Source: Microvirga flavescens (GTDB taxonomy: Bacteria; Pseudomonadota; Alphaproteobacteria; Rhizobiales; Beijerinckiaceae). Taken from it: a DNA stretch of 64,000 nucleotides. The position numbers and the translations under genes were made by a program. The notes under the pieces are model-generated. The model was not told where the DNA came from, did not search any database, and saw only the letters and a list, made by a program, of their open reading frames with translations. Numbering within the stretch: position 1 is the stretch's first letter; each line of letters opens with the position of its first letter. The DNA lies in the NCBI RefSeq assembly GCF_003290125.1, contig NZ_QMKH01000009.1, forward strand, positions 1-64,000. Reading direction: 5' to 3'. This document shows positions 1 through 7,731 of this stretch, piece by piece.

Positions 1-247
1 GGCAGTCGACGTGCGCATAGTGGCGGTTCGTCGTCTCGTACTCGACGTGCGCCGTCGAGATCGTGATGCCACGAGCCTTCTCTTCCGGCGCCTTGTCAAT
101 CTGGTCGTACGCCGTGAACGTCGCGCCACCGCTCTCCGCCAGAACCTTCGTGATCGCCGCAGTCAGAGACGTCTTACCATGGTCAACGTGACCAATCGTC
201 CCGATGTTGCAGTGCGGCTTTGTCCGCTCAAACTTTTCCTTCGCCAT
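1..247 (-). CDS. tuf: Elongation factor Tu, N-terminal part (truncated by window edge)
   Basis: EF-Tu brings aminoacyl-tRNA to the ribosome as a GTP complex. The 82 visible residues start [20 protein letters not shown]. They contain the P-loop GHVDHGKT at residues 19-26 and the switch I segment EKARGITI. The gene reads leftward and its 3' part lies outside the window. Upstream on the same strand are a lipoprotein gene, tRNA-Gly and tRNA-Tyr. That resembles the tyrosine/glycine tRNA-tufB arrangement of other proteobacteria. The sequence matches EF-Tu residue for residue over the visible part, so the call is secure. Confidence 0.97.
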   Translation of the reverse strand, partial: MAKEKFERTKPHCNIGTIGHVDHGKTSLTAAITKVLAESGGATFTAYDQIDKAPEEKARGITISTAHVEYETTNRHYAHVDC

Positions 248-307
248 CGATCTCTACCTTATAGGCCAGGATTCAAAAACTTGGGTGCGTCCGATATTGC
301 GGTTGCG

Positions 308-865
308 CTATTTCCGCAAGAGCCAATTTCGATACTGGTTCACATAATACCGGATTAAGCGGTCCGCCGGATCGTCCTGGATGATGTTGTCGAGGGCGAC
401 CCCGATGACGCCGTTGCCTCCCTGGAAAGCGACGGTATGGGCCGGAAAGGCGAGAAGCGGCGCCCCCGTCTTGGCGTCGAGGATGTCCACATCCGCCTTG
501 ATGACGTGGTTCCCGCCAAGGAGAATCCGAACGGCTCCGGGGACGACGGCGAACTCATGAACGCGGACGACGAGCTTGACGGGACGTTGGCCCGTGAGGT
601 CGCCGCCGAGATTCCGCAGCACCGAATCGCGGAGCTTCGAGGCAATCGACTGGCGGACCTTGGCGTCATCGGGCGCCGTCAAAGCGGCCCGTTCCGTATC
701 GCCGTCGGCCCAGCTGATCCAGGCATTGGGCGCCACCGACACGTCCACCGAGGCAAGACGGAAACCGGCGATCTGCTCAGGGGAAAGGGTATTGGGCGTC
801 GAGACGCAGCCCGCGAGGGCCAGCCCCATGACTGCAACGGCGAGAAAGCGTTTGAACACAACCAC
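308..865 (-). CDS. Predicted lipoprotein of unknown function
   Basis: A 185-residue protein with a lipoprotein signal. After a basic start and a hydrophobic stretch, the lipobox LAGC sits at about residues 17-20, so the mature protein would begin with a lipid-modified Cys in the cell envelope. The rest is a mixed alpha/beta domain without a motif I recognise. It contains an RPVKLVVRVHEFAVVPG stretch and ends in basic residues (LLRK). It lies between the tRNA-Gly gene and tuf on the same strand, 60 bases before the tuf start. Function unknown. The signal and length support a real gene. Confidence 0.8.
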   Translation of the reverse strand: MVVFKRFLAVAVMGLALAGCVSTPNTLSPEQIAGFRLASVDVSVAPNAWISWADGDTERAALTAPDDAKVRQSIASKLRDSVLRNLGGDLTGQRPVKLVVRVHEFAVVPGAVRILLGGNHVIKADVDILDAKTGAPLLAFPAHTVAFQGGNGVIGVALDNIIQDDPADRLIRYYVNQYRNWLLRK

Positions 866-937
866 ACTCCAATGAAATACAACTGGAGGCTGCGATTATG
901 TTGCTTTGTTGCGATTCTCAAGCTGCGGCGGGAAATT

Positions 938-1011
938 TGGAGCGGGTGAAGGGAATCGAACCCTCGTATTCAGCTTGGAAGGCTGCTGCTCTACCATTGA
1001 GCTACACCCGC
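938..1011 (-). tRNA. tRNA-Gly (anticodon TCC)
   Basis: Reading the minus strand, the acceptor stem GCGGGTG pairs with CACCCGC. The D arm is GCTC/GAGC, the anticodon loop is CTTCCAA with anticodon TCC, the T arm carries GGTTCGATTCC, and CCA is encoded. The length is 74 bases with CCA. It lies 20 bases downstream of tRNA-Tyr on the same strand and was probably co-transcribed with it. Confidence 0.97.
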
Positions 1012-1031
1012 AAGCGCCTCGCTTGGGTGGA

Positions 1032-1116
1032 TGGTGGGGGAAGTAGGACTCGAACCTACGAAGGCATAGCCAGCGGATTTACAGTCCGCCCCCTTTGCCG
1101 CTCGGGACATTCCCCC
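1032..1116 (-). tRNA. tRNA-Tyr (anticodon GTA)
   Basis: On the minus strand the acceptor stem GGGGGAA pairs with TTCCCCC, followed by encoded ACCA. The anticodon loop has GTA, there is a long variable arm typical of class II tRNA, and the T arm holds GGTTCGAGTCC. The length is 85 bases, the usual size for bacterial tRNA-Tyr. It is the first gene of a leftward run: tRNA-Tyr, tRNA-Gly, lipoprotein, tuf. Confidence 0.97.
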
Positions 1117-1304
1117 AGTTGATCCAACCAAAACGCGCCGCGTAGAGGCCGTTTCAAACAAAACGCCCCGCCCGAAGGCAGGGCCGTCGTGGGCGCTCTT
1201 ATGGTGACCCACTTCACCGGTGTCAACACTAAAGAGCAAACCGCATCGTGAGTTCCGCGAACCTGTGTTATGGCCACCCTCACAACACAACGAGATTTCG
1301 AAAA

Positions 1305-2186
1305 ATGAGCGAGCGCCCCTTCTCTCCCCGCAAACCACGCTTCAACCGTCAGGGCGGTAAGTTCGAGCGCCGCGACGGGCATCCCAAGGAAGCGCGGGGC
1401 AAGGGAGCGTGGGAAAAGGGGCCCCGGGAAAAAGGAACCTGGGGAAAGCGGCCGTCGGAGGGTGACGAGCAGACCGTTCTCTACGGCTGGCATCCGGTCG
1501 CTGAGGCGTTGCGCAACCCCAAGCGCAAATTCCACCGCCTTCTCGCCACCGAAAACTCGATGCTGCGCCTCACCGAGGAGCTGGGCATTCCCCTGCCCAT
1601 CACGCCGGAGATCGTCCGCCCCGGAGATATCAACAGGCTCGTCGAGGCCGACGCGGTTCATCAAGGGCTTTACCTCGAGGCGGAGCCCCTCGCCTCGCCG
1701 ACCCTGGAAACCTTGAGCGGGAAGCGCGTCGTCCTCGCCCTCGACCAGATCACCGATCCGCACAATGTAGGCGCGGTCGTCCGCAGCGCCGCGGCCTTCG
1801 GTGTCGAGGCCATCATCACCACCGCCCGCCACAGCCCGGCGGCGACGGGGGTTCTCGCCAAGGCGGCTTCCGGCGGGCTGGAGCATGTGCCCTTTCTGAT
1901 CGTGCGCAACCTCGCCGATTCCCTCATCAAGCTCGGCGAGCGCGGTTTCACCCGAATCGGGCTCGATTCTTCGGGAGAGGCGCAGCTTGACGAAATGCAG
2001 CTGAAGAACCCGGTGGTTCTGGTGCTGGGCTCGGAGGGCAAGGGCCTGCGCCAGCGCACCCGGGAATGCTGCGACGCCATCGGCAGGCTCGACATGCCGG
2101 GCGAGATCAAGAGCCTCAACGTCTCGAACGCCGCCGCCATCGCACTTTACGCGGTCACGAAGGCCGTCTCGAAGTCTGCAGAATAA
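1305..2186 (+). CDS. rlmB: 23S rRNA (guanosine-2'-O)-methyltransferase, SpoU/TrmH family
   Basis: A 293-residue SPOUT methyltransferase. RlmB methylates the 2'-O of G2251 of 23S rRNA using S-adenosylmethionine. The first 55 or so residues are a Lys/Arg/Gly-rich low-complexity extension, probably an RNA-binding tail. Then come the substrate-binding domain (LYGWHPVAEALRNP) and the three knot motifs: NVGAVVRSAAAFG, LVLGSEGKGLR and SLNVSNAAAIALY. I chose the ATG at 1305 (MSERPFSPRK); an in-frame start at 1248 would add 19 unlikely residues. The gene is divergent from the tRNA-Tyr/Gly run. A TrmH specificity cannot be fully excluded, but the N-terminal domain favours RlmB. Confidence 0.9.
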   Translation: MSERPFSPRKPRFNRQGGKFERRDGHPKEARGKGAWEKGPREKGTWGKRPSEGDEQTVLYGWHPVAEALRNPKRKFHRLLATENSMLRLTEELGIPLPITPEIVRPGDINRLVEADAVHQGLYLEAEPLASPTLETLSGKRVVLALDQITDPHNVGAVVRSAAAFGVEAIITTARHSPAATGVLAKAASGGLEHVPFLIVRNLADSLIKLGERGFTRIGLDSSGEAQLDEMQLKNPVVLVLGSEGKGLRQRTRECCDAIGRLDMPGEIKSLNVSNAAAIALYAVTKAVSKSAE

Positions 2187-2413
2187 GGCGGGCGCTCAGG
2201 CCCGGTAAGCTGCGCTTTTACTTGGATCAAGCGCCTCTTAGACAGAAGTCGCAAATACCAATTGTGAATTGTTAGGAACTGCCCTGCCGTTAGGCTCACT
2301 TTCCAATGGGAGCTTGGTGACGAATCGCCGTCATCGACTTTCGTACCGCCAAGGTCTCGAAGCTTTGGCGCAAGAAACCCGGACAACCGGGACCAACATT
2401 GGAAGGAAACACT

Positions 2414-4102
2414 ATGGCAACCGCAGCCACGACGTCGCGGACGGATGCAGCCGTCCGTCCGATGAGCGGCGAGGAAAAGAAGGTCATCTTCGCCTCGTCG
2501 CTCGGTACCGTTTTCGAATGGTACGACTTCTATCTTTATGGATCTCTCGCCGGCATCATCGGCGCTCAGTTCTTCGGCCAATACCCGAAGGCGACGCAGG
2601 ACATTTTCGCGCTTCTCGCCTTCGCCGCGGGCTTCCTGGTCCGCCCGTTCGGCGCGCTGGTCTTCGGACGCATCGGCGATCTCGTCGGCCGTAAGTACAC
2701 CTTCCTCGTGACCATCCTGATCATGGGCCTGTCGACCTTCATCGTGGGTCTTCTGCCGGGCTCGGCCACGATCGGCGTGGCTGCTCCGATCATTCTGATC
2801 ATCCTGCGCCTCCTGCAGGGCCTGGCGCTCGGCGGTGAGTACGGCGGCGCGGCGACCTACGTGGCGGAGCACGCTCCTCATGGACGTCGCGGGTTCTACA
2901 CCTCCTGGATCCAGACCACGGCGACGCTGGGTCTGTTCCTTTCGCTCCTCGTGATTCTCTTCACCCGCACGATTCTCGGCGAAGCCGAGTTCGCGGCGTG
3001 GGGCTGGCGTATTCCGTTCCTGGTATCCGTGCTTCTGCTCGGCGTTTCCCTCTGGATCCGCCTGCAGCTGCAGGAATCCCCGGCCTTCCAGCGCATGAAG
3101 GAAGAGGGCACCCAGTCCAAGGCTCCGCTCTCCGAGGCCTTCGGCCAGTGGAAGAACGCCAAGATCGCGATCCTGGCTCTCTTCGGCCTCGTCGCCGGCC
3201 AGGGCGTCGTCTGGTACACGGGCCAGTTCTATGCCCTTTTCTTCCTGCAATCGATCCTCAAGGTCGACGGCTACACCGCGAACCTGCTGATCGCCTGGTC
3301 GCTCCTGCTCGGCACCGGCTTCTTCGTGTTCTTCGGCTGGCTGTCGGACAAGATCGGTCGCAAGCCGATCATCCTCGCGGGTTGCCTCATCGCCGCCCTC
3401 ACCTACTTCCCGCTCTTCAAGCAGATCACCACCCTGGCGAACCCTGCTCTCGAAGCGGCGGTGGAGAACGTGAAGGTGACCGTCGTCGCCGATCCGGCCG
3501 ATTGCGGTAACCTCTTCAACCCGGTCGGCACTCGCGTCTTCACCTCCTCGTGCGACCTCGCCCGTGACTTCCTTGCGAAGGCCTCGGTGAAGTACACCAC
3601 GGAGGCTGGTCCTGCCGGCTCGGCGACGAAGATCCGCGTCAACGCGACCGAGGTGCCTTTCGACACCGCCAAGCTTGCCGACTCGCGCAACGCCACTACG
3701 GCGGCCCTCCAGGCGGCGGGCTATCCGAAGCCGGGCGATGCGAAAATCGCCAAGATGAAGCATCCGTTCGATCTGTTTAACGCGCAGATCGCCGGCATCG
3801 TCGGCCTGCTGTTCATCCTCGTGGTGTTCGTGACGATGGTGTACGGCCCCATCGCGGCGGCTCTGGTGGAACTCTTCCCCACCCGCATCCGCTACTCGGG
3901 CATGTCGCTGCCATACCACATCGGTAACGGCTGGTTCGGCGGCCTTCTGCCCGCCACCGCCTTCGCGATGGTCGCCCAGACCGGCGATATCTACTACGGT
4001 CTGTGGTACCCCATCGTGATCGCGCTCATGACCTTCGTGATCGGCATGCTCTTCGTGCCCGAGACGAAGGATCGCGACATCTTCGCCTACAAGGGCGACT
4101 GA
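2414..4102 (+). CDS. MFS transporter, metabolite:H+ symporter (MHS) type, with large insertion loop
   Basis: A 562-residue inner-membrane permease of the major facilitator superfamily. The MHS family signature FEWYDFYLYG is at residues 34-43, followed by LVRPFGALVFGRIGDLVGRK and RLLQGLALGGEYGG. MHS proteins import carboxylates, osmolytes or aromatic acids with protons; the substrate here cannot be read from sequence. Family members are usually about 430-450 residues. The extra length is an insertion of about 110 mostly polar residues (about 345-455) between the transmembrane helices around number 9. It contains two Cys (ADCGNLF and SSCDLA). The start at 2414 follows a GGAAGG ribosome site. 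An intrinsic terminator follows the stop. Confidence 0.88.
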   Translation: MATAATTSRTDAAVRPMSGEEKKVIFASSLGTVFEWYDFYLYGSLAGIIGAQFFGQYPKATQDIFALLAFAAGFLVRPFGALVFGRIGDLVGRKYTFLVTILIMGLSTFIVGLLPGSATIGVAAPIILIILRLLQGLALGGEYGGAATYVAEHAPHGRRGFYTSWIQTTATLGLFLSLLVILFTRTILGEAEFAAWGWRIPFLVSVLLLGVSLWIRLQLQESPAFQRMKEEGTQSKAPLSEAFGQWKNAKIAILALFGLVAGQGVVWYTGQFYALFFLQSILKVDGYTANLLIAWSLLLGTGFFVFFGWLSDKIGRKPIILAGCLIAALTYFPLFKQITTLANPALEAAVENVKVTVVADPADCGNLFNPVGTRVFTSSCDLARDFLAKASVKYTTEAGPAGSATKIRVNATEVPFDTAKLADSRNATTAALQAAGYPKPGDAKIAKMKHPFDLFNAQIAGIVGLLFILVVFVTMVYGPIAAALVELFPTRIRYSGMSLPYHIGNGWFGGLLPATAFAMVAQTGDIYYGLWYPIVIALMTFVIGMLFVPETKDRDIFAYKGD

Positions 4103-4126
4103 GCCGAAACGCTGAACTAAACAGAA

Positions 4127-4156
4127 AGGCCCCGCTCTACCCGGCGGGGCCTTTTT
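4127..4156 (+). terminator. Intrinsic terminator of the MHS transporter gene
   Basis: A nine-base-pair GC-rich stem, AGGCCCCGC with GCGGGGCCT (4127-4135 and 4144-4152), is closed by a short loop and followed by a T-rich run. It sits 25 bases after the transporter stop codon. Confidence 0.9.
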
Positions 4157-4209
4157 CTTTTGGGCTCGGACCGTGCGATCGGGACAGGCGAAAAGCTGAA
4201 GGCCGCCGC

Positions 4210-4479
4210 CTAGAAACAGGTCGTCAACCGTCGGACGACCCAGCCCTCGCCCTCGACGAAAAGGCGCTTGCGAGCGCGCTGGCAATTGGCAGGCAGGGCC
4301 GGCCCGCTTGTGGAGGAAGTCACCTGCGGTTCCTTCTTCGCCATGACTGCCGAGACCTTTTCTGCAGTTGCTTTCGCCGGCAGGGGCTTTTTCGCCTGCG
4401 CCGCTTGAGCAGGGACCGCTGTGCACAATGCCGCGATAACGGCCACGCCACCGAACCACTTCACAAAAGTCATTCTCAC
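4210..4479 (-). CDS. Small exported protein of unknown function
   Basis: An 89-residue protein. A signal peptide covers about residues 1-26, ending AVPAQA before AQ. A Lys/Ala-rich segment follows, and then a short C-terminal part with two Cys, NCQRARKR and LTTCF, which could form a disulphide. The first codon is GTG; an ATG two codons further in (4473) is an equally good start. The gene is convergent with the MHS transporter and separated from it by the terminator. I do not recognise the family. Confidence 0.65.
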   Translation of the reverse strand: MRMTFVKWFGGVAVIAALCTAVPAQAAQAKKPLPAKATAEKVSAVMAKKEPQVTSSTSGPALPANCQRARKRLFVEGEGWVVRRLTTCF

Positions 4480-4646
4480 GGCCCCTTACGCAACCTCGAC
4501 CTAACCATGATCCAGGGCATTCCCCTAGGGAAGTATCTTATGGGCCGATTGGTTGCAGTGCGATGACGCACATAATTTTGACTTGCGAAGAGACTTGCGG
4601 GGGAACTTGCCTGAAAGGCCGCACGCTGCTACCTGAGCCCCATTGG

Positions 4647-4721
4647 GCCGGCGTAGCACAGCGGTAGTGCAGCGGTTTTGTAAACCGAAGGTCGGGAGTT
4701 CAATCCTCTCCGCCGGCACCA
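4647..4721 (+). tRNA. tRNA-Thr (anticodon TGT)
   Basis: The acceptor stem GCCGGCG pairs with CGCCGGC and is followed by encoded ACCA. The D arm is GCAC/GTGC, a compensated variant of the common GCTC/GAGC. The anticodon loop TTTGTAA gives anticodon TGT, which reads ACA threonine codons. The T arm holds AGTTCAATCCT. The length is 75 bases with CCA. No other tRNA is adjacent. Confidence 0.95.
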
Positions 4722-4932
4722 TTTCCCTTTCGAGAAAGCATGACATTCGACGGCATGGCGCGTCCAAGCCCGCTGCGGAGACGTGCGCCGAATAGAGCGG
4801 CTGAGCAACTTCCCAACCTCCCTGTCCAAACGAACAGTGTGACCTTGGGTAAGATCCAATATGCCTAGGGATAAGGCCCTAGCCGGGAAGCCCCTCGGCT
4901 CGTCTGCCTCAGCTCCAAAAGGTATCGAAACC

Positions 4933-5445
4933 ATGCCCGTTCGGTTGCCTGCCTTCGCGCTCCTTCTTCTGATGCCCCTCGCCCTGTTCGCCGGCGTGTC
5001 CGCGCAGGAACTGCCGAAACCGGCGGGCAAGATCATTCTCACGATCAGCGGCAAGATCTCGCAAAAGAACGCCGGGGACAGTGCCGTCTTCGACCGTGCC
5101 GCCCTCGAAAGCATCGGAAAGCACGTTCTTCTCACCACAACCAACTGGACGGACGGGGTGAAGCGCTTCGAAGGCGTGCTGATGCGCGACCTCCTCGCGC
5201 GGGTCGGGGCCAGCGGCGTCGTGGTGTCGGCAACGGCGCTCAACGACTACACCGTCGACATCCCGGTTTCCGATTTCCAAAGATACGATGTCCTGCTGGC
5301 TTTCAGTATGGACGGGAAAGATCTTCAGCCGAGCGACAAAGGCCCTTTGTGGATCGTCTATCCCCGCGATCGGCACCCCGAGCTGAACAACGCCCAGCAC
5401 GAGGCCCGTTGGATCTGGCAGTTGAGAACGCTGACGGTTCGATGA
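4933..5445 (+). CDS. Periplasmic molybdopterin-oxidoreductase-fold protein lacking cysteine
   Basis: A 170-residue exported protein. A signal peptide (about residues 1-24, cleaved near VSAQE) is followed by a domain resembling the oxidoreductase molybdopterin-binding domain of sulfite oxidase and MsrP-type proteins. Recognisable pieces are ILTISGKI near the start, FEGVLMRDLLARVGA in the middle, and GPLWIVYPRD and RWIWQLRTL near the end. True enzymes bind molybdenum through a Cys in the central loop. The corresponding segment here reads TTTNWTDG, and the mature protein has no Cys at all. The last codons overlap the histidine kinase start (ATGA), so the two are translated together. A sensory or binding role for the kinase is my inference. 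Confidence 0.78.
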   Translation: MPVRLPAFALLLLMPLALFAGVSAQELPKPAGKIILTISGKISQKNAGDSAVFDRAALESIGKHVLLTTTNWTDGVKRFEGVLMRDLLARVGASGVVVSATALNDYTVDIPVSDFQRYDVLLAFSMDGKDLQPSDKGPLWIVYPRDRHPELNNAQHEARWIWQLRTLTVR

Positions 5446-6791
5446 CTGTTCGCTTGTTCAAGTCGCAGGCTTTCCTGCTCTCCGTCGGTGCAATCGTCGT
5501 TTTTCTCATCTCCCTGATTTTTGCCAGTTACCGCCTTGTTCACATCGAGCGCAGCCTCGACCCGGACACGACCGAGGACATGCTTTGGGCCATCACACAG
5601 GCTCAGTTCGAGAGCCTCCGCTTCGCCGACTCCGTCAACCGCTTCATCAACGGCGATACGATGGTCCAGCAGAGCGACGTGGCCTTGCGATACGATATTC
5701 TCCGCAGCCGCCTGAGCTTGTTCGAAACGGGTGAACCCAAGCGCTATCTTCTTCAACTCTCCGCCCTTGGCGAACTCGAGCGTTACATCAACGCGACCAG
5801 TGACATGGAGCCGGAAGTCCAGGCTATCGCGCGGGGCAACACCCTCGCCGAAACGCAGATTCGGGCGACGGCGCAACCGCTGGCCATGCATCTGCGCGAC
5901 CTGGCTAACAAGACGATGCTGAGGGAGCGCGACCGCGCACGTGCACTCAGGGACGACCGTGGCCGCACGGTCATTGAACTGTCCGGCTACATGCTCGGCG
6001 TTCTTCTCAGCGGCGCGGTCCTTGTGGGCGTGCTGGTCAGGTCCCGGCGAGACGTGATGAGGGCAGAGGAATCGCTGCACCGGCAGCAGGAACTGAGCCG
6101 CATGTACCGGACGCTCGTCTCGATGGTGACGCACCAGTTCGGCTCCCCGCTGGCGGTGATCGATTCAAGCGCGCAACGCATCCTGCGGCGCGGAACCGCC
6201 ATGAGCAGCGAGGAAATCACAACCCGCACGACGTATATCCGCGACGCTGTCTCCGGCCTCATGCGGATGATGCAGATTACCCTGAACGCCGCGCGCCTCG
6301 ATGAGGGCGAGCTGTCCTTGCGTCCGGAAGAGACGGACCTTCGCCGCCTTATCGACAGCCTCTGCGATCGCTATCAGCAGACGGAGCCCGAGCGCCGTTT
6401 GATCGTCGACACGGCAGGCCTCCCGCCGCATGTGTATTGCGATCCGACACTGATCGAGCAGGCGCTGTCCAACCTCATCTCCAACGCGCTGAAGTTCTCC
6501 GGCGAGGCCGCACCGGTCCGGATCTACGGGCGGGTTGAGGGCGACAGCATACTTCTCAGCGTCGAGGATAAGGGCGTCGGCATTCCTGCCGATGAACTGC
6601 CTTACGTCTTCAAGGAATTCTTTCGGGCGCGCACGGCGGAATCCGTCATCGGCACCGGCATCGGGCTATCCTTCGCGCGTAATATCGCCCGCCTGCATGG
6701 CGGCGACATCGAGGTTTCGAGCGTTGAGGGAGCCGGCTCGACCTTCACGATCCACTTCCCGTTCGGAAAGCCGCCCGCACAGCGAAGCTGA
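5442..6791 (+). CDS. Membrane sensor histidine kinase
   Basis: A 449-residue two-component sensor. Membrane helices are at about residues 9-29 and 182-204, enclosing a periplasmic helical sensor region of about 150 residues. The dimerisation domain has the phospho-acceptor in VTHQFGSPL (His231), a HQF variant of the common HEL. The ATP-binding domain has the N box LISNALKFS (about 345-353), the G1 box DKGVGIP (376-382) and the G2 box GTGIGLS (404-410). The ATG overlaps the stop of the upstream periplasmic protein by four bases. No response regulator gene is adjacent, so the partner must be elsewhere. An earlier in-frame GTG lies within the upstream gene and is unlikely. Confidence 0.9.
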   Translation: MTVRLFKSQAFLLSVGAIVVFLISLIFASYRLVHIERSLDPDTTEDMLWAITQAQFESLRFADSVNRFINGDTMVQQSDVALRYDILRSRLSLFETGEPKRYLLQLSALGELERYINATSDMEPEVQAIARGNTLAETQIRATAQPLAMHLRDLANKTMLRERDRARALRDDRGRTVIELSGYMLGVLLSGAVLVGVLVRSRRDVMRAEESLHRQQELSRMYRTLVSMVTHQFGSPLAVIDSSAQRILRRGTAMSSEEITTRTTYIRDAVSGLMRMMQITLNAARLDEGELSLRPEETDLRRLIDSLCDRYQQTEPERRLIVDTAGLPPHVYCDPTLIEQALSNLISNALKFSGEAAPVRIYGRVEGDSILLSVEDKGVGIPADELPYVFKEFFRARTAESVIGTGIGLSFARNIARLHGGDIEVSSVEGAGSTFTIHFPFGKPPAQRS

Positions 6792-6857
6792 AGGTGTCCG
6801 CCTTGCCAATTCCAGGCAGCGCCCATAGGAAATCGCCCTGACGGAGGCGATCCCTTA

Positions 6858-7679
6858 ATGCTGCTCCCCATCGACGATCCCAACGATCCGCGCATCGAAC
6901 CCTATCGGGCGGTACGCGAGCGCGATCTGATCGGGCGCGAGGGGCGCTTCATCGCTGAGGGCGAGGTGGTCCTGCGCGTCCTGCTGTCCAGCGCGCAGTT
7001 CGAGGTCGAATCCCTCCTCATTGCTGAGAGCCGGGTCGAACCGCTGAACGACGCGCTGCATTCCTTGCCTGAGGAAACACCTGTCTATGTGGCGGGCCGC
7101 GCGGTCATGGATGCCATCGTCGGCTTTCCCATCCACCGGGGGATTCTGGCAGTCGGCCGCCGGAAGAGCGAGCCAACCGCGGAGGAATTGCTTGAGTCCC
7201 TGCCGCGCGAGGCGCTCGTCGTCGGCCTCGTAGGCCTTGCCAACCACGACAATGTCGGTGGCATTTTCCGCAACGCCGCCGCTTTCGGCGCGGATGCGGT
7301 ACTGCTCGATCCGGAAACCTGCGATCCGCTCTATCGAAAGGCGATCCGCGTCTCCGTCGGCGGTGCGCTCGTGGTTCCGTTCGCCCGCACCGTTTCTGCG
7401 GATGCCATGATCGACGACCTGCAGCGGGCGGGCTTCGACATCGTGGCGCTGAGCCCTTCCGGACGGGAGAACCTGGCGGATGTGCGTCGCGCGCCCCGGA
7501 CGGCCCTTATCCTGGGCGCCGAGGGCCCCGGCCTCCCGGCGGATCTTCTTGCCCGCACGCGTACCGTCTCCATTCCCATGAAGGGCGGCTTCGATTCCCT
7601 CAACGTTTCCACCACCAGCGGGATCGTGCTTCACCATTTGACGACTTGCTCGCCTCTTCGTGAAGCGGGAGAGACTTGA
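6858..7679 (+). CDS. TrmH/SpoU family RNA methyltransferase
   Basis: A 273-residue SPOUT-fold methyltransferase that should methylate a ribose 2'-O in tRNA or rRNA with S-adenosylmethionine. The N-terminal part carries the SpoU substrate-binding pattern (EGRFIAEGEVVLRVLL). The catalytic half has the three motifs DNVGGIFRNAAAFGA, LILGAEGPGLP and SLNVSTTSGIVLHHL. It is the second SpoU-type gene in the window and lacks the basic N-terminal tail of RlmB. A GGAGG sequence precedes the ATG. The exact target nucleotide is not predictable. Confidence 0.85.
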   Translation: MLLPIDDPNDPRIEPYRAVRERDLIGREGRFIAEGEVVLRVLLSSAQFEVESLLIAESRVEPLNDALHSLPEETPVYVAGRAVMDAIVGFPIHRGILAVGRRKSEPTAEELLESLPREALVVGLVGLANHDNVGGIFRNAAAFGADAVLLDPETCDPLYRKAIRVSVGGALVVPFARTVSADAMIDDLQRAGFDIVALSPSGRENLADVRRAPRTALILGAEGPGLPADLLARTRTVSIPMKGGFDSLNVSTTSGIVLHHLTTCSPLREAGET

Positions 7680-7731
7680 TCCCAAGCGTGACTATTTTAG
7701 CCTCTTCACCACTCATCGGGAGGAGGTCACC

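Noticed and set aside
898-1122. Short frame across the tRNA pair
   Set aside because: It is the antisense of tRNA-Gly and tRNA-Tyr.
2147-4459. Long 770-codon frame on the minus strand
   Set aside because: It lies opposite the MHS transporter and has the composition of a GC-rich shadow (Arg, Glu, Gly-rich) with no domain.
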